Source: Neobacillus niacini
GTDB taxonomy: Bacteria > Bacillota > Bacilli > Bacillales > Cytobacillaceae
Direction: 5' to 3'
NCBI RefSeq assembly: GCF_023715415.1
Contig: NZ_JAMBOB010000002.1
Coordinates: forward strand, 62,001-126,000
DNA length: 64,000 nt
Part shown: piece after piece, positions 55,441 through 63,142 of the stretch
How positions within the stretch are numbered: position 1 is the stretch's first letter
Layout: each line of letters opens with the position of its first letter
Notes under the pieces: model-generated
The model's input: the letters and a program-made list of their open reading frames with translations, nothing else
Told to the model about the DNA's origin: nothing
Database searches by the model: none
Program-made: the position numbers and the translations under genes

Positions 55441-55467
55441 AACCCATCTTCATTGATGGGTTTTTTG
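55441..55467 (+). terminator. Riboswitch-controlled terminator of the nrdEF operon
   Basis: AACCCATC and GATGGGTT around TTCATT, followed by TTTTTTG, about 100 bases after the aptamer and 45 before nrdE. Confidence 0.9.
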
Positions 55468-55512
55468 TTGTTTCACTCGCGAAGTCAATTCGATAAGAAA
55501 AGAGGAATGGCT

Positions 55513-57798
55513 ATGGTGGAAAATAGTGTTTATTCAGAAAAAGAAACAGTTCTTGCAGCAGTGAAAAGAGTTTCTGAAAAATATAATCTGGATACAACTG
55601 AATTATTTAAAAAAATTGGTAATCTAGAAGACTCAACAATCTATGAACAATCCCTTTTTTATGCATTAAATCAAATCTCAATGACCGACCCAAATTGGAC
55701 ATTTCTAGCAGCAAATCTGTATTTACATGAACTTTATCGGAATGCTTCAAACAGCAGGGGGTATAAGCCTGATTGTAAATACGGAGATTTTTACATACTA
55801 ATCGCTGAATTAACTAGAATAGGAATCTACTCTAAGGATTTATTACAAGATTACACAAAAGAAGAGATTGAAATATTAGCTGGAGAAATAAATCCAGAAC
55901 GGGATTTTTTGTTTAATTATATAGGGTTATTTTTACTAGCCGATCGTTACCTGGCAAAAGATTACGAAGGTAATCTATATGAATTGCCTCAAGAACGTTT
56001 TATGATTATCGCCATGACTTTGATGAGAAAAGAACAAAAAGAGAACAGGTTAAACTTTGTAAAAGAAGCATACTGGGCACTAAGCAACTTATATATGACA
56101 GTGGCTACACCGACTCTATCAAATGCTGGGAAAAGTTTTGGTCAGCTCTCTTCCTGTTTTATTGATACAGTAGAAGATTCTTTAGATGGAATTTATTTGA
56201 ATAATTGGGATACTGCTAGATTAAGTAAAGATGGTGGTGGTCTAGGTGTGTACCTTGGAAAGGTACGTGCCTTAGGTTCAGATATTAAGAAATTTAAAGG
56301 TAATTCATCTGGGGTTGTACCTTGGATTCGTCTTATTAATGATACAGCTGTGAGTGTCGACCAATTGGGACAAAGGCAAGGGGCTGTCGCTGTTTATTTA
56401 GATGTTTTTCATAAAGATATTATGAATGGCTTTTTAGACCTAAAAACAAATAACGGAGATGAAAGGCGAAAGGCTCATGATATTTTTACAGGTGTTTCGA
56501 TTCCAGACTTGTTTATGAAAAAATTAGAAGAGGTTGATGAAAACGGTAGAAGTATTGGAGAATGGGATACCTTTTGTCCTCATCAAGTAAAACAAATCAT
56601 GGGGTGGAAGGATCAAGAAGGCAATCCCCTGGGCTTGGAAGATTTTTATGATGAGTGTGACATAAAGTTTTTTACAGAAAAGTACGAGGAAGCCGCAAAA
56701 CATCCACTACTTCCTCGAAAAACCTATCGAGCAATGGATATTATGGCAAGGATTATGATTTCTCAATTAGAAACAGGTACTCCATATATGTTTTATCGAG
56801 ATGAAGTAAATCGCCAAAATCCCAACAAACATGTAAGAGGCAACGGACGTGCATCGATTTTTTGCAGTAATTTGTGTACAGAAATAACCCAGAATATGTC
56901 TGCCACAACAATTATTAAAGAATTTAAGGATGAAGAAGGAAATATTGTCATTGTTCGAAAACCTGGTGACTTTGTTGTCTGCAATCTATCATCTATTAAT
57001 CTGCCGAAATCCGTAAAAGCAAATGTTTTAGGAAGATTAATCCCAATTCAAATGAGAATGCTTGATAATGTTATTGATCTCAATACCATTGCCGTCGGAC
57101 AAGCTGAGGTGACAAATAAGCAATATCGTCCAGTGGGATTGGGTACGTTTGGCTGGCATCATCTACTTGCATTAGAGGGGATTTTTTGGGAATCCGAAAG
57201 GGCTGTTAAATACGCTAATCAACTTTATGAAGAAATTGCATATCTTACGATTCGTTCATCTATGGAATTAGCCAAGGAAAAGGGTGCCTATCAAAAGTTT
57301 GAAGGCTCAGAGTGGCAATCAGGCAAGTACTTTGAACGCAAAGGGTATGAATCAGACCGATGGATCCAATTGATGAAGGATATTTCAACGTATGGGGTTC
57401 GAAATGGCTGGATGATGGCGATCGCCCCAAACTCATCCACCGCAAAGATTGGTGGTTCAACAGATGGAATCGATCCTTTATATGCAGTTGAATATGCAGA
57501 GGAGAAGAAAAATTTCAAGTTTAAAGTCACCGCACCTGATTTAGATTATAACAGTTACAATTTTTATCGGCGTACTAGGCATGTTCTGGATCAGAATTGG
57601 AGTATTTTGCAAAACGCAGCCAGGCAGCGCCATATTGACCAATCGATAAGCTTTAATCTCTATGTTCGTCATGATATTAAAGCACTAGAGTTATTAAATC
57701 TTCTTATGCAAGCATGGAAGCAGGGCTTAAAAACAACCTATTACATAAGAAGCACTTCACAAACTGAGATAGAAGAATGTGAAGCATGCCAAAGTTAG
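55513..57798 (+). CDS. nrdE: Class I ribonucleotide reductase alpha subunit
   Basis: About 761 residues; reduces ribonucleotides to deoxyribonucleotides. Redox and radical cysteines are visible: the first active-site Cys in QLSSCFIDTVED, the thiyl Cys in FCSNLCTEIT and its partner in CNLSSINLP, with the C-terminal pair in ECEACQS. RHVLDQNWSILQ and GLKTTYYIRS are typical of alpha subunits. No ATP-cone is evident at the N-terminus, which favours the NrdE type, though it is longer than B. subtilis NrdE (700). The ATG at 55513 is seven bases after AAGAGG; upstream in-frame codons run through the terminator and are rejected. Control is by B12 riboswitch and NrdR-like boxes. Confidence 0.93.
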   Translation: MVENSVYSEKETVLAAVKRVSEKYNLDTTELFKKIGNLEDSTIYEQSLFYALNQISMTDPNWTFLAANLYLHELYRNASNSRGYKPDCKYGDFYILIAELTRIGIYSKDLLQDYTKEEIEILAGEINPERDFLFNYIGLFLLADRYLAKDYEGNLYELPQERFMIIAMTLMRKEQKENRLNFVKEAYWALSNLYMTVATPTLSNAGKSFGQLSSCFIDTVEDSLDGIYLNNWDTARLSKDGGGLGVYLGKVRALGSDIKKFKGNSSGVVPWIRLINDTAVSVDQLGQRQGAVAVYLDVFHKDIMNGFLDLKTNNGDERRKAHDIFTGVSIPDLFMKKLEEVDENGRSIGEWDTFCPHQVKQIMGWKDQEGNPLGLEDFYDECDIKFFTEKYEEAAKHPLLPRKTYRAMDIMARIMISQLETGTPYMFYRDEVNRQNPNKHVRGNGRASIFCSNLCTEITQNMSATTIIKEFKDEEGNIVIVRKPGDFVVCNLSSINLPKSVKANVLGRLIPIQMRMLDNVIDLNTIAVGQAEVTNKQYRPVGLGTFGWHHLLALEGIFWESERAVKYANQLYEEIAYLTIRSSMELAKEKGAYQKFEGSEWQSGKYFERKGYESDRWIQLMKDISTYGVRNGWMMAIAPNSSTAKIGGSTDGIDPLYAVEYAEEKKNFKFKVTAPDLDYNSYNFYRRTRHVLDQNWSILQNAARQRHIDQSISFNLYVRHDIKALELLNLLMQAWKQGLKTTYYIRSTSQTEIEECEACQS

Positions 57799-57826
57799 AA
57801 CAAATGATTGAGGAGGTCTTTATTTG

Positions 57827-58870
57827 ATGATACATACACCAATAAACAAAATAAAATTACTAAATCCAAATTTTCCAAACAAATCTACTAGGATAATAAA
57901 TGGAGAGTCATCAGGTATTCTTAATTGGAATGATATTGCCTATCCGAATATGTACGACTTATATCAAACTCTATTATCGAACTTTTGGAAACCGCAAGAA
58001 ATTAATATGCAGGATGATATTAAACAATGGGATTTCCTTAGTGAACATGAAAAGGATGTGTTTCTGCGTATTAATACGCAGCTTGCTTCACTAGATAGCT
58101 TGCAGACCCCAACGATGAGTCAAGTAATGGATTATGTGAGTGACTCTAGTTTCAAAGCGATCTTTGCGGTTATTTCACAACAAGAAGCCGTTCATAATGA
58201 ATCGTATTCTTATATACTAAGCTCGCTTGTTCCCATTGGCGAACAAAATGAACGATTTAATCAAGCAAAAAGTGATGACATTGTCCGAAAACGAAATCAA
58301 TTAATTTTAGACGCATATGAAGAATTTAGACAAAATCCAACCCCACAATCGTTATTTAATTTATGTGTAAATTCCATCAATCTTGAAGGTATTTACTTTT
58401 ACGCAGGTTTTGCTTTCTTCTATCATTTAGCACGTCAGCAAAAAATGCTGAAAACAAGTACGATGATTAGTTATATTCAACGGGATGAAATGCAGCATGC
58501 CTATTTTATTTCTCAATTTATTCGAATCCTTTTAACTGAAAATCCTGAACTTCATACGGATGAAAATATCCAATATGTCCATGAAACAATTAGTGAGGCA
58601 GTTGCACTAGAAAAAGAGTGGGCTCACTATATATTATCCGAAATAAAAGGGATTGATTTAGTAGAATTCGATGGATATGTAGAATATTTGGCAAATAAAC
58701 GATTGAGACAACTTGGCTTGAAAAATCTTTATGATGAAAGAAGCAATCCAATGCCGTGGATTCAAATCTTTGGAGATGAAATGATGAATGAAACGAAGTC
58801 GGATTTCTTTGAACAAAAGTCCAGAACCTATTCAAAGGTTTCACAGTCCAATGGATTTGACGAATTGTAA
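57827..58870 (+). CDS. nrdF: Class I ribonucleotide reductase beta subunit
   Basis: A 347-residue metal-cofactor subunit that generates the radical for NrdE. Ligands are present in order: Asp in MQDDIKQW, Glu and His in SQQEAVHNESY with the radical Tyr four residues after the His, Glu in NLEGIYFYAGFAFF, and Glu/His in QRDEMQHAYF. GAGGAGG precedes the ATG; a TTG one codon earlier is also possible. It lies 28 bases after nrdE. Confidence 0.93.
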   Translation: MIHTPINKIKLLNPNFPNKSTRIINGESSGILNWNDIAYPNMYDLYQTLLSNFWKPQEINMQDDIKQWDFLSEHEKDVFLRINTQLASLDSLQTPTMSQVMDYVSDSSFKAIFAVISQQEAVHNESYSYILSSLVPIGEQNERFNQAKSDDIVRKRNQLILDAYEEFRQNPTPQSLFNLCVNSINLEGIYFYAGFAFFYHLARQQKMLKTSTMISYIQRDEMQHAYFISQFIRILLTENPELHTDENIQYVHETISEAVALEKEWAHYILSEIKGIDLVEFDGYVEYLANKRLRQLGLKNLYDERSNPMPWIQIFGDEMMNETKSDFFEQKSRTYSKVSQSNGFDEL

Positions 58871-59324
58871 AATATCCGTTGCCATTGTTTATGCGTCCGT
58901 ATCCGGAAACACGAAAGTATTGGCTGAAGAACTTTATCGGATTTTGCTAGGGAAGGCAGGCAATATATCAATTTATAGTATAAATGAGTTTTCATTAGCA
59001 GACTTAAGTAAATTTAATGCAGTGGCTATAGGAACGTACACATGGGGAAATGGTGAAATTCCTAGGGAAATGAGGCAACTCTATCAAGTGTTTGAATCAA
59101 TTAAGGGAAAAGACATTACTACTGCCGTTTTTGGAACGGGAGATAGCTTTTATCCAATGTTTTGTGGAGCGGTCGATCAATTTCGAGACATGCTGTACGT
59201 CCACACAAACTTAGCTGCTACATTGAAGGTAGAACTATTGCCGCAAGAACAGGATTTAAATCGTTGCAGAAAATTTGTTGAAATACTGCTATTGCGAACA
59301 AGTATGCAAAAACAGGTAATGTAG
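58851..59324 (+). CDS. Flavodoxin linked to nrdEF
   Basis: A 157-residue flavodoxin. The FMN phosphate loop is ASVSGNTK at about residues 16-23, an isoalloxazine-side loop appears as TYTWGNGEIP, and FGTGDSFYPMFCGAVDQFRD is the second flavin loop. It is longer than classical NrdI (about 120-150) and reads as a standard flavodoxin, but its position after nrdF suggests it serves the NrdI role of reducing or activating the metal centre. The ATG at 58851 overlaps the nrdF end by 20 bases; an in-frame start at 58788 is inside nrdF and unlikely. Confidence 0.85.
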   Translation: MDLTNCKISVAIVYASVSGNTKVLAEELYRILLGKAGNISIYSINEFSLADLSKFNAVAIGTYTWGNGEIPREMRQLYQVFESIKGKDITTAVFGTGDSFYPMFCGAVDQFRDMLYVHTNLAATLKVELLPQEQDLNRCRKFVEILLLRTSMQKQVM

Positions 59325-59417
59325 TTTATGGGGTGGATTTTCTGTAGATTTAAAGTTATTATTTTTTAAATATATTGTCACCTGATTATTATCATGTTAC
59401 TATTAGTTGAAATTAAA

Positions 59418-59529
59418 TCCCTTTAAATCTGGTCCAGAGAGGCCAAAAAGGCGAATGTATACTTCATAACATATTTATTATGTCTATGAATGCCTTTTTG
59501 TCCTTTGGATGGAAAGGCATTTTATTTTT
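59418..59529 (+). promoter_or_regulatory. PyrR-dependent transcription attenuator
   Basis: A PyrR-binding loop with GGTCCAGAGAGGCC (59431-59444) on a lower stem CCTTT/AAAGG (59420-59424, 59447-59451). CAAAAAGGC (59444-59452) is perfectly complementary to GCCTTTTTG (59492-59500), forming an antiterminator. The terminator AATGCCTTT/AAAGGCATT (59489-59497, 59513-59521) with a T-rich tail follows. This is the standard architecture of pyr operon leaders: UMP-bound PyrR would stabilise the first stem and cause termination. Confidence 0.9.
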
Positions 59530-59537
59530 GCTCAAAA

Positions 59538-59572
59538 TCTTTTAAGTTGAGTCCTGTGAGGCTCGAAAGGAG
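59538..59572 (+). promoter_or_regulatory. Second PyrR-binding element over the ribosome binding site
   Basis: GAGTCCTGTGAGGCTC (59549-59564) is a PyrR-loop variant, on a lower stem TCTTTT/AAAGGA (59538-59543, 59566-59571, one G-U). The 3' side of that stem is the ribosome site AAAGGAG (59566-59572), ten bases before the ATG. PyrR binding should therefore block translation as well. Confidence 0.8.
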
Positions 59573-59582
59573 AACAACAAGA

Positions 59583-60800
59583 ATGGATTATCGTAAAAAA
59601 ACAGTAGTCGCATCAGTAGCAGGTTTAACACTAGAGGGAATGGATATTATGTTCATATCCTTTGCCATGTCGATGATTATTTCTGAATTTCAAATTGATA
59701 TGGCAGCCGGTGGACTTATTTCTTCTATTACTAATTTAGGAATGCTCGCTGGGGGAGTCATTTTCGGTATTTTAGCAGATAAATTTGGGAGAGTTAGAAT
59801 CTTTACCTATACCATCCTATTATTTGCTGTCGGAACTGCCTTAACCGGGCTCGCACAAAATATTGAACAAGTATATTTATTTCGATTTATTGCAGGCTTA
59901 GGTGCAGGTGGAGAATACGGTATCGGGATGGCTCTAGTAGCTGAGGCCTGGCCAAAAAATAAACAAGGGCGCGCTTCCTCGTATGTAAGTGTCGGTGCTC
60001 AATACGGTGTTATCCTAGCAGCTCTTCTTAGTGCGATGATTCTTCCGTCTTGGGGATGGAGAGGGTTGTTCTTCGTAGGATTGGCCCCAGTTATTTTCGC
60101 CTTTATCGTTCGAAAGAAACTTGACGAATCACCGGCATGGCTGGAGTCTCAAAAGAATAAGCAACAGGTTCAGAAGCAAGGGAAACTAAAACAATTATTT
60201 GCAACACCTAAAACTACAGTAACTACGCTTGCTTTAGCAATAATGGCAACTGTACAAATTGCTGGTTATAATGGTTTGATGATTTGGCTTCCATCCATGC
60301 TCCAGCAATCGCAAGGCTTATCTGTTTCAAGCTCGGCGCTTTGGACCATCAGTACCGCAGCGGGTATGATTGCTGGGATGTTAACATTTGGACAATTTAT
60401 GGATCGGTTTGGTATGAAGCGCTCATATGGAATCTTCTTATTAGCTTCGGCTGTTGCTGTCTTCCTATATTCCTTTGCTTCAGGCAGTACAGGACTCCTA
60501 ATTGGCGGTGCAATTGTAGGGTTCTTCTCAAATGGAATGTTTGCAGGTTATGGAGCTTTAATTAGTAAGTATTATTCAGTAGAAATTCGCAGTACAGCAA
60601 CGAATACTATTTTTAACTTCGGAAGAGCTTTAGGGGGATTATCACCAATCTTAGTTGGATATATCCTGCAACACGCAAATGTAACGGTAGCCATGACGTA
60701 CCTAGCATTACTTTACTGTATCTCCTTTATAGCGATGATTAGTTTGCGAAAAGGTAAAGGTATTAAAGAAGAATTCAATAGTTTATCAGAAGCAATCTAA
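59583..60800 (+). CDS. MFS transporter, predicted pyrimidine-related
   Basis: A 405-residue major facilitator protein with 12 predicted helices. Motif A appears as GILADKFGRVRIFTYT in the loop between helices 2 and 3, with a second copy GQFMDRFGMKRSYG in the second half. The first helix has LTLEGMDIMFISFAMS and the fourth RFIAGLGAGGEYGIGMALVAEAW, as in aromatic acid and related organic acid transporters. Because its leader carries two PyrR elements, the substrate is probably a pyrimidine precursor such as orotate or uracil; this is inference. The ATG at 59583 fits the ribosome site; the longer frame from 59490 runs through the attenuator. Confidence 0.88.
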   Translation: MDYRKKTVVASVAGLTLEGMDIMFISFAMSMIISEFQIDMAAGGLISSITNLGMLAGGVIFGILADKFGRVRIFTYTILLFAVGTALTGLAQNIEQVYLFRFIAGLGAGGEYGIGMALVAEAWPKNKQGRASSYVSVGAQYGVILAALLSAMILPSWGWRGLFFVGLAPVIFAFIVRKKLDESPAWLESQKNKQQVQKQGKLKQLFATPKTTVTTLALAIMATVQIAGYNGLMIWLPSMLQQSQGLSVSSSALWTISTAAGMIAGMLTFGQFMDRFGMKRSYGIFLLASAVAVFLYSFASGSTGLLIGGAIVGFFSNGMFAGYGALISKYYSVEIRSTATNTIFNFGRALGGLSPILVGYILQHANVTVAMTYLALLYCISFIAMISLRKGKGIKEEFNSLSEAI

Positions 60801-60805
60801 AGTAG

Positions 60806-60850
60806 AAAGCCATTCTCTCCATCATGAATGTAGGTGGGAATGGCTTTTTA
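60806..60850 (+). terminator. Terminator after the MFS gene
   Basis: AAAGCCATTC and GAATGGCTTT form a 10-bp stem around a longer loop, followed by TTTTTA. Confidence 0.8.
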
Positions 60851-60936
60851 CTGTTATAAAATAAATTTTTGAATAATCATTTGAATCGCTTGAATGAAAC
60901 ATGATGGAGGTACTTGGTTTGTCTTCACTAAAAACT

Positions 60937-61677
60937 CTACTTTTTTAATCCTCGATATGTTGCAGTGGTTAATTCTAGAATATATTCCTCAAGCTCGGGC
61001 ATGTCCATTTCTTTTGCGATATGTATGGATGCTTCGATATCATATGGAACTCGAACAAGCTGAATCGAAAAAACTCCATTTTCACTTTGATTATATTCTC
61101 CTTCGAGAATGGCATAGGATGCCTGAGTAAGGTCAAGAGGATTCCCTACGCTGCCCACGTTACATAAGGTTTTACCTTTAATATTTTGTTGATATGCATT
61201 ATGAATATCTCCATAAAAGACAATATCAGGCTCTCTTTTTCCTGCAATATTTTCTGTGAGTTCTGTGTTTTCGAACATACTTAAGCGACGTTCAAGAGAG
61301 TCCCACGGTTGAATTCTTTCATATACACTCCGCGGTGAAGCATGAAACATTCTAACTAGTTTTCCGCTCATCATAAATTCTTCTGAAAACGGTAGTTCTT
61401 CTAAATCATTCATTTGTATTTTCGTTAATTGGTTTTGATGCCATTTGATTGTGTCTGACTCTTGGGGTTTAGGAAAGAAATCATCCCAATTCCCTCTAAC
61501 CACTTTTTCACAATGCTTTTGGACCATTTGTATTGCCATGCTTGATTGAGGTCCTTTGCCTACTAAATCACCCAAGCAAATAATTCTCTTAATTTGTCTA
61601 GATTCGATATCAGCCAGTACAGATTCTAAAGCAGGTATATTTCCGTGAATGTCTGAAATAATAGCAATTTTCTCCAT
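60937..61677 (-). CDS. Calcineurin-like metallophosphoesterase
   Basis: A 246-residue phosphoesterase with the five metal-binding blocks: ISDIHGNIPAL, CLGDLVGKGPQ, VVRGNWDDF, MFHASPRS and VFYGDIHNAY with NVGSVGNP. The pattern is that of the YfcE/ApaH-like bacterial group that hydrolyses phosphodiesters or dinucleoside polyphosphates. The substrate is unknown. It stands alone on the minus strand between an MFS and a DUF2935 gene. Confidence 0.88.
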   Translation of the reverse strand: MEKIAIISDIHGNIPALESVLADIESRQIKRIICLGDLVGKGPQSSMAIQMVQKHCEKVVRGNWDDFFPKPQESDTIKWHQNQLTKIQMNDLEELPFSEEFMMSGKLVRMFHASPRSVYERIQPWDSLERRLSMFENTELTENIAGKREPDIVFYGDIHNAYQQNIKGKTLCNVGSVGNPLDLTQASYAILEGEYNQSENGVFSIQLVRVPYDIEASIHIAKEMDMPELEEYILELTTATYRGLKK

Positions 61678-61882
61678 TTTGCAAAACTCCTAATGATTAA
61701 TATGAAGGTAATTCTCCATTTAAATCTTCATATCCTTTATATCCTCCCGAAATGGTTTATGCAAGTTTTAATAGCTATCCGCCGCTACATTCAATTATCC
61801 TCTAAAACCGATGTTCATAAGACGTGCCATAGTAGAATAAATTTCAAATTAGTGTGGAAATTTTTTTCTAGGAGGAAATGAA

Positions 61883-62680
61883 ATGAATGAAGTTTTTGAA
61901 AGGTCAGCCAGATTTGAACATCGTTTTTGGCTTCAAATAGTAGGTGATCATTCTAGGTTTATTTTTGAAGCCCTTGCCCCCATTCAAAAAGTTGAGCTTG
62001 AGATTGCCACGAATTTTATTAATATATTTGATGCACTTCTAGAACACGCAAAATCCTCTCCATTGACACAACTAACAGCTCAAGTAGAACCAGAGGTCCT
62101 AAAATTAAGGGAATTCAAATTAGACTTAATTAGACAACATCTCGTTGGAAAAATCAAAATCCACCTCTCACCTACTTTTATTAATCATATGGTAAATGAA
62201 TTAGAGGAATATTTAAGGATTATCAATCATTTAAAAGAGGGGAATATGCCACCAGTTTACCATGAACTTCATCATCACCTGCTTTGGTTATTAGACGCAG
62301 CAGGTCATTCAGACGCTATTTATTCAAATTTAGATGGTGTAGAAGTGCAATTAAGAAAGAAAAGTAAGACATTTAAGAAGGATTTCGAAGGCTTTTATCT
62401 AAAAGCTGTAGAGCTGGCAGGCTATTTAAGAACCAATTTGACGACCTTTCCAGCTTTGGCAAAAATGACGAATGAGGCACAATTAGAAATTAAGTTATTT
62501 CAAAATTTTTTAACGGAACTAGAAGAATTAGAACTAAGTAACCAAGCATTAGGAACATTTGCACCTCTAATGGCTGACCATATGTACCGGGAAGAATGTT
62601 ATTATCTAATGAAATTAGCAGAATCGGCAAACATTGATCCGCCAAATTGTGACCCTGCTAAACCTCGACTTAAGGAATGA
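61883..62680 (+). CDS. DUF2935 protein
   Basis: A 265-residue helical protein matching the DUF2935 pattern. Two four-helix halves are suggested by RFEHRFWLQIVGDHSRFIFEALAP at the start and FAPLMADHMYREECYYLMKLAE near the end, each with His and Glu residues in hemerythrin-like places. The family is common in spore formers; function is not established and metal binding is plausible. GGAGG is seven bases before the ATG. Confidence 0.8.
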   Translation: MNEVFERSARFEHRFWLQIVGDHSRFIFEALAPIQKVELEIATNFINIFDALLEHAKSSPLTQLTAQVEPEVLKLREFKLDLIRQHLVGKIKIHLSPTFINHMVNELEEYLRIINHLKEGNMPPVYHELHHHLLWLLDAAGHSDAIYSNLDGVEVQLRKKSKTFKKDFEGFYLKAVELAGYLRTNLTTFPALAKMTNEAQLEIKLFQNFLTELEELELSNQALGTFAPLMADHMYREECYYLMKLAESANIDPPNCDPAKPRLKE

Positions 62681-62835
62681 AAAAACTTGTGGACAATGTT
62701 CTTAAGAGATATGGCATTTGTTGCAGAACGTTACCAAAAAAACACATAATAAAATAAAATTAAAGGATTATTTATATAAATCCATCCCCCTTCATATTAT
62801 TTAATAATTATTAATAGGATAGTGGGGGATCTCGG

Positions 62836-63021
62836 ATGGATATTCATAAATGTCCGGAATGTAGGGCATTAAGACTGTTTGAAGAGGGTAAATGTATAAA
62901 TTGTGGGTATTGTTCCAGTATTAGAGCATCAATAAATGCACTTTATTCTAAAAAAAAGAATAGTAAATACCAAGAATATGAAACAATAAAAAGGTTAAGA
63001 GGAAATAGATTTAGTTCGTGA
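62836..63021 (+). CDS. Small zinc-ribbon protein (61 aa)
   Basis: Four cysteines in CPEC and CINCGYC (residues 6-26) make a treble-clef or zinc-ribbon knuckle, followed by a Lys/Arg-rich tail. GGGGGA lies eight bases before the ATG. Nucleic acid or protein binding is likely; no family is recognised. Confidence 0.6.
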   Translation: MDIHKCPECRALRLFEEGKCINCGYCSSIRASINALYSKKKNSKYQEYETIKRLRGNRFSS

Positions 63022-63058
63022 GGTCATTAAAGGAGTAGGGGAAAGATAAAGAAAAAAT

Positions 63059-63108
63059 AAGGTGACAGGCACCCCCAAATTATATGGAGTGTACCTGGCA
63101 CCTTTTTG
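63059..63108. terminator. Hairpin resembling the dispersed GGTGACAGGCACC element
   Basis: AAGGTGACAGGCACC pairs imperfectly with GTACCTGGCACCTT, followed by TTTTT. Short sequences of this kind (GGTGACAGGCACC) are scattered through many Bacillaceae genomes, from memory. Here it could end transcription of both converging neighbours. Confidence 0.6.
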
Positions 63109-63142
63109 TACTTCATGTTCTCTCTACACCTAGATTCCTAAT

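Noticed and set aside
55366-55512. N-terminal extension of NrdE from the ATG at 55366
   Set aside because: It translates the riboswitch expression platform and terminator; the ribosome site fits the ATG at 55513.
58788-58850. Longer flavodoxin start inside nrdF
   Set aside because: The extra residues are the other-frame reading of conserved nrdF sequence; the flavodoxin fold begins after 58851.
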